Shown: positions 8,715 through 15,827, numbered from the stretch's first letter. The stretch is DNA of 16,114 nt from CAZVIK01 sp964627045 (GCA_964627045.1 CAZVIK010000084.1:1-16114); one strand, 5' to 3'. A program made the numbers and translations. Notes: generated by a model not told the origin, from the sequence alone.

Positions 8715-9709
8715 CCGTTTCGGTCCGGAAGGGACTTTGCGCGGCGGCCGGGCTAGTGGCCGTGGGCTTGATCGCGCAGGAAACCCAGAGAACGCTGTTC
8801 CGCGTGGATGTCGACATGGTGGTGCTCACCTTCACCGTGACCGACAACCGGGGGCGCTACATTAACGGGCTCCGGCCCGGCGACTTCCGGATCTCCGAGG
8901 ATGGGATTCCGCAGAAGATCGCCACGTTTTCCGAAGGCAGCCGGCCGGCCGTGCAGGTGCTCGCCGACGGCTCGACCCGGCCCATGGCCCCGGCCGAGCC
9001 AGCCCCGGGCGCCGAGGCGGCCCCGGCAAGCGCCGATGCGCTGGTGGGGACCAACGTCTTCGTACTGTTCGACACCAGCAACTACATGTACCGCGGGTTC
9101 GTGTATGCTTCCGACGCGATCGCGGACTTCATCCGCGGCCTGGACCGCGCCGACTCGGTGGCCGTGTACACGTTCAGCCGGAATCTCTCCCGCACGGCGC
9201 TGCTGACCCAGGACCGCGCGTCGGTGATCGCGGGGTTGCGAAAGACGGTGGCGGGCGACGATTCCGCGATGTACAACGCGATGCTCCTCACCCTGCGGGA
9301 CGCCGCCAAGGTGCCGGGACGCAAGGTGCTGATCGTGTTCTCCAACGGACCCGATAACGCCAGCATGGTGGCGCCGGACGACGTAAGGGCCGTGGCCGAG
9401 GACGAAGGCATCCCTATCTACGTCATCTCGACCAACGAAGTCAACAAGGATGCCATTTCCAGCGCGGTGTTCCAACGGATCACGAACCGCACCGGAGGCA
9501 AGGCGTACTTTGCGCGGACCTGGCAGAAGCAGGTGGAGGCGTTCGAGTCGATCCGCGAAGACCTGGGCAATGCCTACACGATCACCTACTACCCGGCTCC
9601 GAATCCGAACGAGGGCTTCCGGCGGATCTCAGTGGAGATCGCCACGGACGTCGCTAAGAAGTACCGGGTTCGGGTCCGGCCGGGGTACCGCCCGCGGCCC
9701 GGAAACTGA
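8711..9709 (+). CDS. Exported VWFA-related domain protein
   Basis: A 332-residue protein of the VWFA-related type common in Acidobacteria: signal peptide (MTVSVRKG plus a hydrophobic stretch to about residue 22), a small beta-rich N-terminal region with VTDNRGRYINGLRPGDFRISEDG, then a von Willebrand A fold. VWA domains usually bind protein partners through a metal site (DxSxS...T...D). Here that site is altered: DTSNY at 121-125, Ser185 where Thr is usual, and SNGPDN at 211-216 with Asn where Asp is usual, so metal binding may be weak or lost. The C-terminus (YTITYYP.PNP.EGFRRISVEI...YRVRVRPGYRP) is typical of these proteins. The ATG at 8711 overlaps the stop of the upstream gene; the frame is open farther 5' but only as a shadow. 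A partner role with the 1134-residue protein is inferred from the coupling. Confidence 0.88.
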   Translation: MTVSVRKGLCAAAGLVAVGLIAQETQRTLFRVDVDMVVLTFTVTDNRGRYINGLRPGDFRISEDGIPQKIATFSEGSRPAVQVLADGSTRPMAPAEPAPGAEAAPASADALVGTNVFVLFDTSNYMYRGFVYASDAIADFIRGLDRADSVAVYTFSRNLSRTALLTQDRASVIAGLRKTVAGDDSAMYNAMLLTLRDAAKVPGRKVLIVFSNGPDNASMVAPDDVRAVAEDEGIPIYVISTNEVNKDAISSAVFQRITNRTGGKAYFARTWQKQVEAFESIREDLGNAYTITYYPAPNPNEGFRRISVEIATDVAKKYRVRVRPGYRPRPGN

Positions 9710-9738
9710 CATGTACGCGCCGTCCCGCCCGCCCGCTG

Positions 9739-9747
9739 TGGTAGACT
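9739..9747 (+). promoter_or_regulatory. Candidate extended -10 promoter for the Csm operon
   Basis: TGG-TAGACT fits TGn-TAxxxT in the 65-bp gap between the VWA gene and cas10, 27 bases before the cas10 ATG. The -35 region is not consensus. It suggests that the Csm operon can be transcribed on its own and not only by read-through. Confidence 0.35.
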
Positions 9748-9774
9748 GGCGGCTTCCGGTAAAACACTGGCAGA

Positions 9775-11247
9775 ATGTCAGTTCAATTCTTCCTTCAGGG
9801 CAAAATCGTCGGCATTGAGGAGTACCTGCTTTCGCCCGCGGCGGGCTCGGAAGAGGCCCAGGGCGACGGCAACGAACGGCTCCTGGCCGGACGGGCACGG
9901 TGGGTCAGCCTGCTTAGCGAGGTGTTGCCGCGCGCGCTGCTGGCCAAGTTGGGACTCGCGCGGGTGCTGTTGGGCTCCAGCGGCGGCGGCCAATTCCTGG
10001 TAGTGCTCCCGTCGGAAGCCATGGACGAGGCGGGCGCGTTTCTTAGGGGCGCCGACGAGGACATCCGGCGGTTGAGCCGCGGCCGTCTGCACCTGGTGAC
10101 GGCTTCTACCGAGAACCTGGGCGAGTGGAGCGTTGTACGGAAACGGCTGTCGGAAGCCATGTCGCGCGCACGTGGCATACCGGCGCCGGAGGCGGATTCC
10201 TCCACATTCGAGCCGTTCTTGGAAACCGGGACGGAAGACGAAGCGGACTACCTTTGCCGCCAGTTGGACCACAAGTTCCAGACCGCCCACAGCGTGGGCT
10301 GGTCGCCCGAGGCTCCCGGCCGCGTTCAGGTGGATGCTGGACTCTACTCGTGGCCTTTGGGCGCGGGGCCGGCAAACGAGGGGATCGTCGTCGCACGGCA
10401 CACGGCCACGGGGGAAGACGGGGCGTCAGCGGCGACTCTGGCGGAACTGGCTTCCCGGAGCCAGGGACGCGCCACCTGGGGCGTGCTGCGCGGCGACGTG
10501 GACAGCCTCGGCATTCGCTTCCGCCGCATCCAGACCATTGAAGAGCACATCCAGCTCTCCGTCATGTACAAACAGTTCTTCGCCGGGGAGTTGGAACTGC
10601 TGTGCTCTCTACCTGAATCCTGGCGTAAGGTCAGCGTCTTGTATTCCGGGGGAGACGACTTCGCGGTCTACGGCGCCTGGGACGCGTTGATTCCGTTGGC
10701 TCGCGAGATCCAGCGGCTGTTCCACCGTTTCGGCGAAGAGAACCTGAAGGACTTTCCTGGGCCGGAGGGAAAGACGATCACCATGGCCCTGGCGGTGGCG
10801 CCGGACGCGCAGGCCTCTCTTGCCTCGGTGTACGAAGAGGCGGGACGCAACCTGGCGCTGGCCAAGTCTACCGACAAGGACTGCATGTACGTCCTTGGCA
10901 ACGTACTGGAATGGAGACCACTGGCGGCGGCCTCCGACCTTCGCGAGACCATTCTGCGGATGGCCGGGGAACTGGATTCTCCGCGCCGTTTCTTAGTCGA
11001 TCTGACCGCTTTCTACCTGAAAGCCGCGGCCGCTTCCCGCCTGGATACAGCGGGACGGCACTTCGAGAAGCCCTGGCAGGTGCAGCGGCACCTGAACCGC
11101 GCTCTTGGAGACGCACGCGACAAAGACCTGCAACGATTGCGAACGCATTTGACCAACGAGATCCTGGTCAAAGGCGCCGCCCATACCAAGCTCCGCCCCG
11201 GCGGACGGGTGGCGCTGGAGTGGGCCAGGCTGCTAGCAGAGGTGTAA
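9775..11247 (+). CDS. cas10: Cas10/Csm1, HD-less, type III-A
   Basis: Large subunit of the Csm interference complex; it makes cyclic oligoadenylate when target RNA is bound. At 490 residues it is far shorter than usual Csm1 (about 750-850). It starts directly at the first Palm domain (FFLQGKIVGIEEYLL, compare the usual GDIsGIQ start), so the N-terminal HD nuclease domain is absent. The second Palm has RGDVDSLG (Asp241, Asp243) and YSGGDDFAVYGAW with GGDD at 292-295, the intact cyclase site. The region between the Palms has only one Cys (161), so the zinc-binding cysteine cluster common in Csm1 is missing. Residues about 385-490 form the helical C-terminal domain. The ATG has no clear Shine-Dalgarno, and no HD gene lies upstream. 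Expected outcome: no single-strand DNase from the HD domain, signalling retained. A plain GGDEF diguanylate cyclase is excluded by the operon. Confidence 0.93.
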   Translation: MSVQFFLQGKIVGIEEYLLSPAAGSEEAQGDGNERLLAGRARWVSLLSEVLPRALLAKLGLARVLLGSSGGGQFLVVLPSEAMDEAGAFLRGADEDIRRLSRGRLHLVTASTENLGEWSVVRKRLSEAMSRARGIPAPEADSSTFEPFLETGTEDEADYLCRQLDHKFQTAHSVGWSPEAPGRVQVDAGLYSWPLGAGPANEGIVVARHTATGEDGASAATLAELASRSQGRATWGVLRGDVDSLGIRFRRIQTIEEHIQLSVMYKQFFAGELELLCSLPESWRKVSVLYSGGDDFAVYGAWDALIPLAREIQRLFHRFGEENLKDFPGPEGKTITMALAVAPDAQASLASVYEEAGRNLALAKSTDKDCMYVLGNVLEWRPLAAASDLRETILRMAGELDSPRRFLVDLTAFYLKAAAASRLDTAGRHFEKPWQVQRHLNRALGDARDKDLQRLRTHLTNEILVKGAAHTKLRPGGRVALEWARLLAEV

Positions 11248-11251
11248 TCCC

Positions 11252-11725
11252 ATGGCGGAAGTTCAGCGCGAACCGAAGAACCGCGAGCAGAGAGGCCGGG
11301 GGCCACGCGAAGGCGGACCCCGGGAACACGGCGGCCGCGGCGAGGACCGGCGTCCGGACCGCGATCGCGGGCGTCCCGAGGGACCCCCGGAGATCGACCT
11401 GGACCGGCTCATTGCCGACAGCCTTTACCTGGACAACCAGGCGCACGGCGTAGTCAGCCGCATGCGCGACATGGATTCCGGCACCAAGAGCCAGTTGCGG
11501 CGGCTCTACAACGCCGTCCGTAGGGCCTGCCGCGCCCCGGAGAGCGAGCGCCAGCACTACTTCGTGATGCTCCGGGCCCGGCTGGCCTATACCATCGCCC
11601 GTCACTCGCTGCGCAGCCTCGACACGATCGAGAAGCTGTTGCTGCAAGTGACCCGTAAGAACGACCCCCGGGGCTACGAGCGATTCCGGGACCTCTTCGA
11701 GGCCATCGTGGCCTACAACGAATAG
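11252..11725 (+). CDS. csm2: Csm2, small subunit, with RG-rich N-terminal tail
   Basis: Small helical subunit of the type III-A complex, which lines the crRNA-target duplex between Cas10 and Csm5. The 157-residue protein has two parts. Residues 1 to about 47 are almost only Arg, Gly, Glu, Pro and Asp (e.g. REQRGRGPREGGPREHGGRG), a disordered tail not usual for Csm2. Residues about 48-157 are the conserved helical bundle (SGTKSQLRRLYNAVRRA, RLAYTIARHS, YERFRDLFEAIVAYNE). The ATG lies 4 nt after the cas10 stop with AGAGG about nine bases upstream. A later start is not offered: there is no other ATG before Met71, which is inside the core. Assignment rests on position, size and these helix motifs, as Csm2 is a poorly conserved family. 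Confidence 0.87.
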   Translation: MAEVQREPKNREQRGRGPREGGPREHGGRGEDRRPDRDRGRPEGPPEIDLDRLIADSLYLDNQAHGVVSRMRDMDSGTKSQLRRLYNAVRRACRAPESERQHYFVMLRARLAYTIARHSLRSLDTIEKLLLQVTRKNDPRGYERFRDLFEAIVAYNE

Positions 11726-11734
11726 CGAGGACGT

Positions 11735-12571
11735 ATGAGCGCGCACACACCCAAGACCGAATTGAAGCTCATCGGGAAGCTCATCCTGGAGGGAGAACTC
11801 CATTGCCTCACCGGGCTGCACATCGGGGCCGGCAAGGGATCGCTGGAGATCGGCGGCGCCGACAATCCGGTAGTTAAGGACTCCTTCGGGCATCCCTACG
11901 TGCCCGGCAGTTCGCTGCGCGGGCGCTTGCGCAGCCTCCTCGAACAGGCGCGCGGTTTGGCGGTCCCCTCCGATCTGGTCTACCTTTCGCGCCGTAAAGG
12001 CCAGGAAGTGCGGATCCACCAGAGCGACCGCCCCGGCGACGAAATCTGCCTTCTTTTCGGGCGCAGCGCCAACCGGATGGAGAAGCCCGGCGGCGATACG
12101 CTCGAAAGCCACCACGCCACACCGGCGCGGCTGGCCGTGTGCGACGCGCCGCTGGACCCGGAAAGCATCACACCCCAGATGCGGGAAAACCTCGACGATG
12201 AGCTGACCGAGGTCAAGAGCGAAAACGCCATCGACCGGATCACCTCGCAGGCCAATCCGCGGACCCTGGAGCGCGTGCCGGCCGGCGCGCGGTTCCACCT
12301 GCGCTTCGTGCTCGACGTGTTGTGCGAGGAAGACAAGGCGTTGCCCGCCGTGCTGGCCGAGGGCCTGCGCCTGCTCGAGGACGACACGCTGGGCGGGGGA
12401 GGATCGCGCGGAAGCGGCCGTGTGGGCGTGGCCAAGTTGCGCGCCGTATGGAGAAGCCGCGGCTACTACGCCACTGGCGCCCCGGAAGTGGAGCTCGCCT
12501 CGGGCGCGGACTCGGCGGCGTTTCAGGCGCTCGTCAACGATCCGGAATTCGCGGCGAAGCTCACCGAATAG
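11735..12571 (+). CDS. csm3: Csm3, backbone RAMP and target-RNA nuclease
   Basis: Backbone subunit of the Csm complex, present in several copies along the crRNA and cutting target RNA every 6 nt. The 278-residue product shows the RAMP N-terminal fold with TGLHIGAGKGSLEIGGADNPVVKD. Asp43 in GADNPVV corresponds to the catalytic Asp of well studied Csm3 proteins (Asp32/33), so RNA cleavage should be active. PYVPGSSLRGRLRSLLE (from residue 54) and the Gly-rich loop DDTLGGGGSRGSGRVGV are family hallmarks. It is somewhat longer than usual Csm3 (about 210-240), with an extra C-terminal tail of some 40 residues. A GAGG four bases before the ATG serves as ribosome site; the stop is two bases before csm4. 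Confidence 0.96.
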   Translation: MSAHTPKTELKLIGKLILEGELHCLTGLHIGAGKGSLEIGGADNPVVKDSFGHPYVPGSSLRGRLRSLLEQARGLAVPSDLVYLSRRKGQEVRIHQSDRPGDEICLLFGRSANRMEKPGGDTLESHHATPARLAVCDAPLDPESITPQMRENLDDELTEVKSENAIDRITSQANPRTLERVPAGARFHLRFVLDVLCEEDKALPAVLAEGLRLLEDDTLGGGGSRGSGRVGVAKLRAVWRSRGYYATGAPEVELASGADSAAFQALVNDPEFAAKLTE

Positions 12572-12573
12572 CC

Positions 12574-13605
12574 ATGCAGCCCGCTTGCCTCGTGCGCCTA
12601 CACCCGTCCGGACCGTGGCGGTTCGGCCCGGACTCCGGCGAGCGTGACCGCGTTGAGACCGTCCTGCACAGCGACGCGCTGTTCTCGGCCGTCTCCTCGG
12701 CGATGGCGGCGCTGGGCCGGCTGGAGGAGTGGCTCGATGCGACGGCCCGGCGCGGCGGCGCCCCCGCCGTGCGGTTCAGCTCCGCCTATCCGTTCCAGGC
12801 GGATCTGTTGTTCGTTATCCCTCCGGGCAGCCTTTGGCCGCCGGCACCGTCACTTAAGGTCCGGTGGAAGGGCGCACGGCTACTGCCATTCGCCGCCGTG
12901 GAAGCGCTCTTGGCCGGGCGATCCCTTGAGGAAGGCCTGTGGCAAGTGGACGGGTTGAGCCAGTGCCTGATTCCCGCATCCTGGGACCGCGGGCCGCTAG
13001 GCAGGAGCGTGCGCTCAAACGCTGCGATTGACCGGGTGTCGGGCGATGTGGCGATACACCGTACCGCCTGTTTGGAGTTCGCACCCGACGCCGGCATCTG
13101 GGCGGTGGCCGTCTTCGCGGACGAGGAGGCGCGGGCCGCCTGGCTGCGGCCGGTTCAGTCCGCTTTCCGGTTGCTGGCGGATTCGGGGATCGGCGGCGAG
13201 CGAAGCCACGGATGGGGCCGTTCCGGTTCGGTGGAATTCACCGAGGGGGATTTGCCGGGATTGCTGTTGAAGGGCAGCGTGCGCCCCGAAGACAGCAATG
13301 ACCGGCCGGCCGCGCCATCGGCGCATTGGCTGTTGTCGGTGTTCGGCCCGGGACCCGCGGATTCGGTGGATTGGACGCGCGGCGTCTACACGCTGATCAC
13401 GCGCGGCGGGCGGATGGAGAGCCGCGTAGTTCAGGGGGCTTCGAAGCGCCTTTCGCGGCTGGCCGCCGAGGGGTCGGTTCTGTTCAGCGACGGCGAACTG
13501 ACCGGTTCGGCCCACGATGCCGCCCCGGCCGGGGCGCCCCACCCCGCCTACCGTGCTTCGTTCGCGGTGGCCCTGCCGGTTCCCGCGCCGGAGGGGTCGC
13601 GATGA
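12574..13605 (+). CDS. csm4: Csm4, crRNA 5'-handle binding RAMP
   Basis: Csm4 (Cas5-like) binds the 5' handle of the crRNA and anchors Cas10. The 343-residue product has the expected early LHSDALFSAVSSAMAALG segment (compare HSDtLFsAl of the family), SAYPFQADLLFVIPP, the first Gly-rich loop GIGGERSHGWGRSG, and a C-terminal region GVYTLITRGGRMESRVVQGASKR leading to the second RAMP fold. The start is the ATG at 12574, two bases after the csm3 stop; the frame is open into csm3, but that part is a shadow. The stop overlaps the csm5 start as ATGA, so translation is coupled. Confidence 0.93.
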   Translation: MQPACLVRLHPSGPWRFGPDSGERDRVETVLHSDALFSAVSSAMAALGRLEEWLDATARRGGAPAVRFSSAYPFQADLLFVIPPGSLWPPAPSLKVRWKGARLLPFAAVEALLAGRSLEEGLWQVDGLSQCLIPASWDRGPLGRSVRSNAAIDRVSGDVAIHRTACLEFAPDAGIWAVAVFADEEARAAWLRPVQSAFRLLADSGIGGERSHGWGRSGSVEFTEGDLPGLLLKGSVRPEDSNDRPAAPSAHWLLSVFGPGPADSVDWTRGVYTLITRGGRMESRVVQGASKRLSRLAAEGSVLFSDGELTGSAHDAAPAGAPHPAYRASFAVALPVPAPEGSR

Positions 13606-14789
13606 ACTACCGTGTGACCTGCCTGACGCCGATGCTGGTGGGAGACGGGCAGAAACTGGCGCCCATCGACTACATGGTCTGGAAGGACCACGTGAATGTG
13701 CTCGACCAGCGCCGCATCTTCCGTCTGCTGTCGAAGGGGCCTCGGCTTGAGAACTACCTCTTGCAGTTGAAGCGGTCCGAGAAGCTCGACTTCGCCTCAT
13801 GGGGCGGCTTTGCGCAGAACTTCGCCGGCCGGCGGATTCCGTTTGAGCATCCAACCTCGGCTGCGTATTGGGAGCGGTCGCCCGCCGAGGCCCTCCACAT
13901 CCCGACCTTCGCCTCCGGGGCGCACGGCCCGTATCTCCCGGCCAGCGCCTTGCGAGGCGCATTGCGCACGGGCGCCGTATTTGCCGGGTTGAAGGAGGGG
14001 AGCCTGGAGAAGGTGGCCTCCCTCTACCAGGAGGGCAGGCCGCCGCGGCGGCCCGCCGAGCCGCTGGAAGAGCGGGCGGTTGGGACGGCGGGCGCCAGCC
14101 GGTTGCGCGCCTGGCAGGTGTCGGACTCCGGTCCGGTTTCGCGGTCTTGTTTCAAGGTTTACCTGCTGCGGGTGGCCAGCCTCGCTACGCGGAATCCCGG
14201 CGCGGGCCTGGACTTGGTTTGGAAACAAAGCCCGAGGGGATCGGTTCCCGGATCCCGGCCGGAGGACGGCACCCCAACCTTCGCTGAAATGGCGTCGCCC
14301 GGCTCCTTGTTCGAAGGACGTTGGAACGAGAACGCCTACTACTCGCAACCGGAAGTACTGCGGTCGCTGAACTGGCGGCAGGCCGCATCCCACGAGACTG
14401 CTTTCGAGGCTGCGAACCGCTACGCCGCGGCGTTGCTGGAGGCGCAAGCTCGATACGCGGAAACCGCCGGGTTGCGCCTGGTGGCGCAGGATCTCCAGCG
14501 CATCAGCAGCCGGTTGGAGGAAGTCCGAGCGGCCCGGGCCGGCTGCCTTTTGTGCCTGGGCTGGGGCGGCGGCCTGCTCAGCCACGTGGCGTGGCTGAAG
14601 ACCGGCGACCCGGTCTACCGGAAGATCATCGAGCAATCCAAGCTGTACCGTGGCGGATACCAGGCCCTGCCTTTCCCCAAGACGCGGCGCGTGGTCTTCC
14701 TGGAAGACCGGCCGGCGGCGCTGCCCGGATGGGTCCACCTCGAGGTCGCTCCGCCGGCTGTTTCGGAACCGGGGACGGCAGATGTATAA
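13602..14789 (+). CDS. csm5: Csm5, crRNA 3'-end capping RAMP
   Basis: Csm5 sits at the crRNA 3' end of the complex and is needed for crRNA maturation in studied systems. The 395-residue product begins MNYRVTCLTPMLVGDGQKLAPIDY, the standard Csm5 start, with PYLPASALRGALRTG as RAMP helix motif, LGWGGGLLSHV as Gly-rich loop, and the C-terminal FPKTRRVVF...LPGWVHLEV typical of the family. Around residues 140-240 is a Pro/Arg-rich stretch of low conservation. The ATG overlaps the csm4 stop by four bases. Its own last eight bases overlap the start of the ATPase gene, which ties the ATPase to the Csm transcript. Confidence 0.94.
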   Translation: MNYRVTCLTPMLVGDGQKLAPIDYMVWKDHVNVLDQRRIFRLLSKGPRLENYLLQLKRSEKLDFASWGGFAQNFAGRRIPFEHPTSAAYWERSPAEALHIPTFASGAHGPYLPASALRGALRTGAVFAGLKEGSLEKVASLYQEGRPPRRPAEPLEERAVGTAGASRLRAWQVSDSGPVSRSCFKVYLLRVASLATRNPGAGLDLVWKQSPRGSVPGSRPEDGTPTFAEMASPGSLFEGRWNENAYYSQPEVLRSLNWRQAASHETAFEAANRYAAALLEAQARYAETAGLRLVAQDLQRISSRLEEVRAARAGCLLCLGWGGGLLSHVAWLKTGDPVYRKIIEQSKLYRGGYQALPFPKTRRVVFLEDRPAALPGWVHLEVAPPAVSEPGTADV

Positions 14790-15609
14790 CGCCTTTTTCG
14801 GTCTGACGGAGAATCCCTTCAACCTGAGCCCGGACCCGGCTTTTTTTTACCGCAGCCCGCAGCACGAAGAAGCGCTGGCCAACCTCATCTACGGGATTCA
14901 GAGCAGGAAGGGATTCACCGTCCTGACCGGAGAGGTGGGCACCGGCAAGACCACCCTTTTGGAGTGCCTGCGCGACCAACTCGACGCCAACGGGGTCCTG
15001 GCGGCCTACATCCTGAACTCGAGGCTGACGGTCGATCAGTTTCTGGAGATGATGGCGCACGACCTCGACCTGCGGACGCGGAGTGACTCCAAGGCGAAAG
15101 TGCTGATCGCGCTGGAACAGCTTCTCATCCAGCGCGCCTCGCGCGACGCCATTACGGCCCTGGTTGTGGACGAAGCGCAGGATCTTGGGTGGGACCTGCT
15201 TGAGGAGATCCGGCTTCTGGGGAACCTGGAGACGCGCTCCGGCAAGCTCTTGCAGATCGTCCTGATAGGACAGCCCGAGTTAGACCGCAAACTGGATGCG
15301 CCGAACCTGAGGCAACTCAAACAACGCGTCGTGTTACGCTGCACGCTGCGCGGCTTGGAGAGCCGTCAGACGGCCGACTATGTGCGCTCGAGGCTGGCGA
15401 AGTCGGGCGTCCCGGATCAGACGTTTTTTTCCGACGCCATTCTCGCCGAGATTCATGCGCGGACGCAAGGCATCCCGCGCCTGATCAACGTCGTGTGCGA
15501 CAACCTGCTGCTGACGGCATTTGCCATGGAAGCAAAGGTAATCACGCCCGAGATGTTGGATGAGGTGAGCGCGGACCTGAGGCTAGACTGGCCCGGCCGC
15601 GTTTCGTAG
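14782..15609 (+). CDS. ExeA/GspA-like AAA+ ATPase linked to csm5
   Basis: A 275-residue AAA+ ATPase of the ExeA/GspA type. The N-terminus MYNAFFGLTENPFNLSPDP is the family's typical start, which fixes the ATG. Walker A is GEVGTGKT (50-57, Lys56), Walker B is ALVVDEAQD (Asp130, Glu131), LIGQPEL carries the sensor 1 region, and GIPRLIN (230-236) followed by VVCDNLLLTAF the sensor 2 region. It stops after the ATPase core: the membrane segment and peptidoglycan-binding domain of full ExeA (about 550 residues) are absent. No signal peptide or TM segment, so it is cytoplasmic. Relatives work in type II secretion, exosortase/exopolysaccharide loci and, more remotely, as transposition regulators such as TnsC/TniB. 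None of those partners is here. The 8-nt overlap with csm5 implies co-translation, so a role with the Csm complex is possible but unproven. It may also be a chance passenger. Confidence 0.9.
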   Translation: MYNAFFGLTENPFNLSPDPAFFYRSPQHEEALANLIYGIQSRKGFTVLTGEVGTGKTTLLECLRDQLDANGVLAAYILNSRLTVDQFLEMMAHDLDLRTRSDSKAKVLIALEQLLIQRASRDAITALVVDEAQDLGWDLLEEIRLLGNLETRSGKLLQIVLIGQPELDRKLDAPNLRQLKQRVVLRCTLRGLESRQTADYVRSRLAKSGVPDQTFFSDAILAEIHARTQGIPRLINVVCDNLLLTAFAMEAKVITPEMLDEVSADLRLDWPGRVS

Positions 15610-15771
15610 CCTGTAAGTATTTTACTTGTAATGATTTAGTGCCGTTGGGCCGCAATCACCGCGAGACTGACGATCCTCGGTAGTACCCCTGGTGTACACT
15701 TCAGAATTTTCCTAGTCGGTCCCCTCCGGCCCTCGAAGCTAGAATCGAGCCTTAAAGACGGACTCAGTGCT

Positions 15772-15797
15772 TCCCCCGGCCGGTTCGATACGGGGGA
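15772..15797. repeat. 7-bp inverted repeat in the leader of the last gene
   Basis: TCCCCCG (15772-15778) pairs perfectly with CGGGGGA (15791-15797) over a 12-base loop. It ends 30 bases before the start codon at 15828 and would fold in the mRNA leader if transcription starts upstream. The internal CCGGCCGG offers a competing fold. Confidence 0.4.
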
Positions 15798-15815
15798 TGC
15801 GTGTGTCCACACTTA

Positions 15816-15821
15816 GGGAGG
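15816..15821 (+). promoter_or_regulatory. Strong Shine-Dalgarno that fixes the start at 15828
   Basis: GGGAGG followed by six bases and ATG. It is one of the best ribosome sites in the window and rules out the in-frame GTG at 15801. Confidence 0.7.
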
Positions 15822-15827
15822 AATACC

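Larger units (their letters stand above)
9775..15609 (+). other. Type III-A CRISPR-Cas effector operon plus ATPase
   Basis: Six genes on one strand with joints of +4, +9, +2, -4 and -8 nt (cas10, csm2, csm3, csm4, csm5, ATPase), so they are very likely one transcript. Csm2 and Csm5 together with Cas10 define subtype III-A. The unit has no adaptation genes, no cas6, no csm6 and no repeat array within the window. Confidence 0.88.
15610..15827. other. Intergenic region with several inverted repeats
   Basis: A 218-bp gap, visibly less GC-rich at its left end than the flanking genes. From the left: an AT-rich imperfect repeat AAGTA-TTT-TACTT (15615-15627) six bases after the ATPase stop, a possible weak terminator hairpin; an 8-bp palindrome GTGTACAC (15692-15699), overlapping TACACT, which could serve as a -10; CTCGA...TCGAG (15732-15736/15745-15749); a 7-bp stem (15772-15797) listed separately; and GTGT...ACAC (15801-15812). 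There is no direct repeat with spacers and no tRNA fold. Confidence 0.4.

Noticed and set aside
10489..10680. GGDEF-type diguanylate cyclase reading of the GGDD protein
   Set aside because: The sequence has GGDD rather than GGDEF, the Palm 1 start and the csm2-csm5 operon, all of which fit Cas10.
12322..12573. N-terminal extension of csm4 into csm3, and likewise 13326-13601 for csm5 into csm4
   Set aside because: Both are shadows of the upstream gene; the family N-termini begin at 12574 and 13602.
14782..15609. TnsC/TniB-type transposition ATPase, hence a CRISPR-associated transposon
   Set aside because: The N-terminus and motifs are those of ExeA, and there is no transposase, TniQ or transposon end in the window; kept only as a remote relation.
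15776..15800. GGTTCGATAC resembling a tRNA T-loop
   Set aside because: No acceptor stem, anticodon arm or D-loop can be placed around it; the bases form the loop of a simple hairpin.
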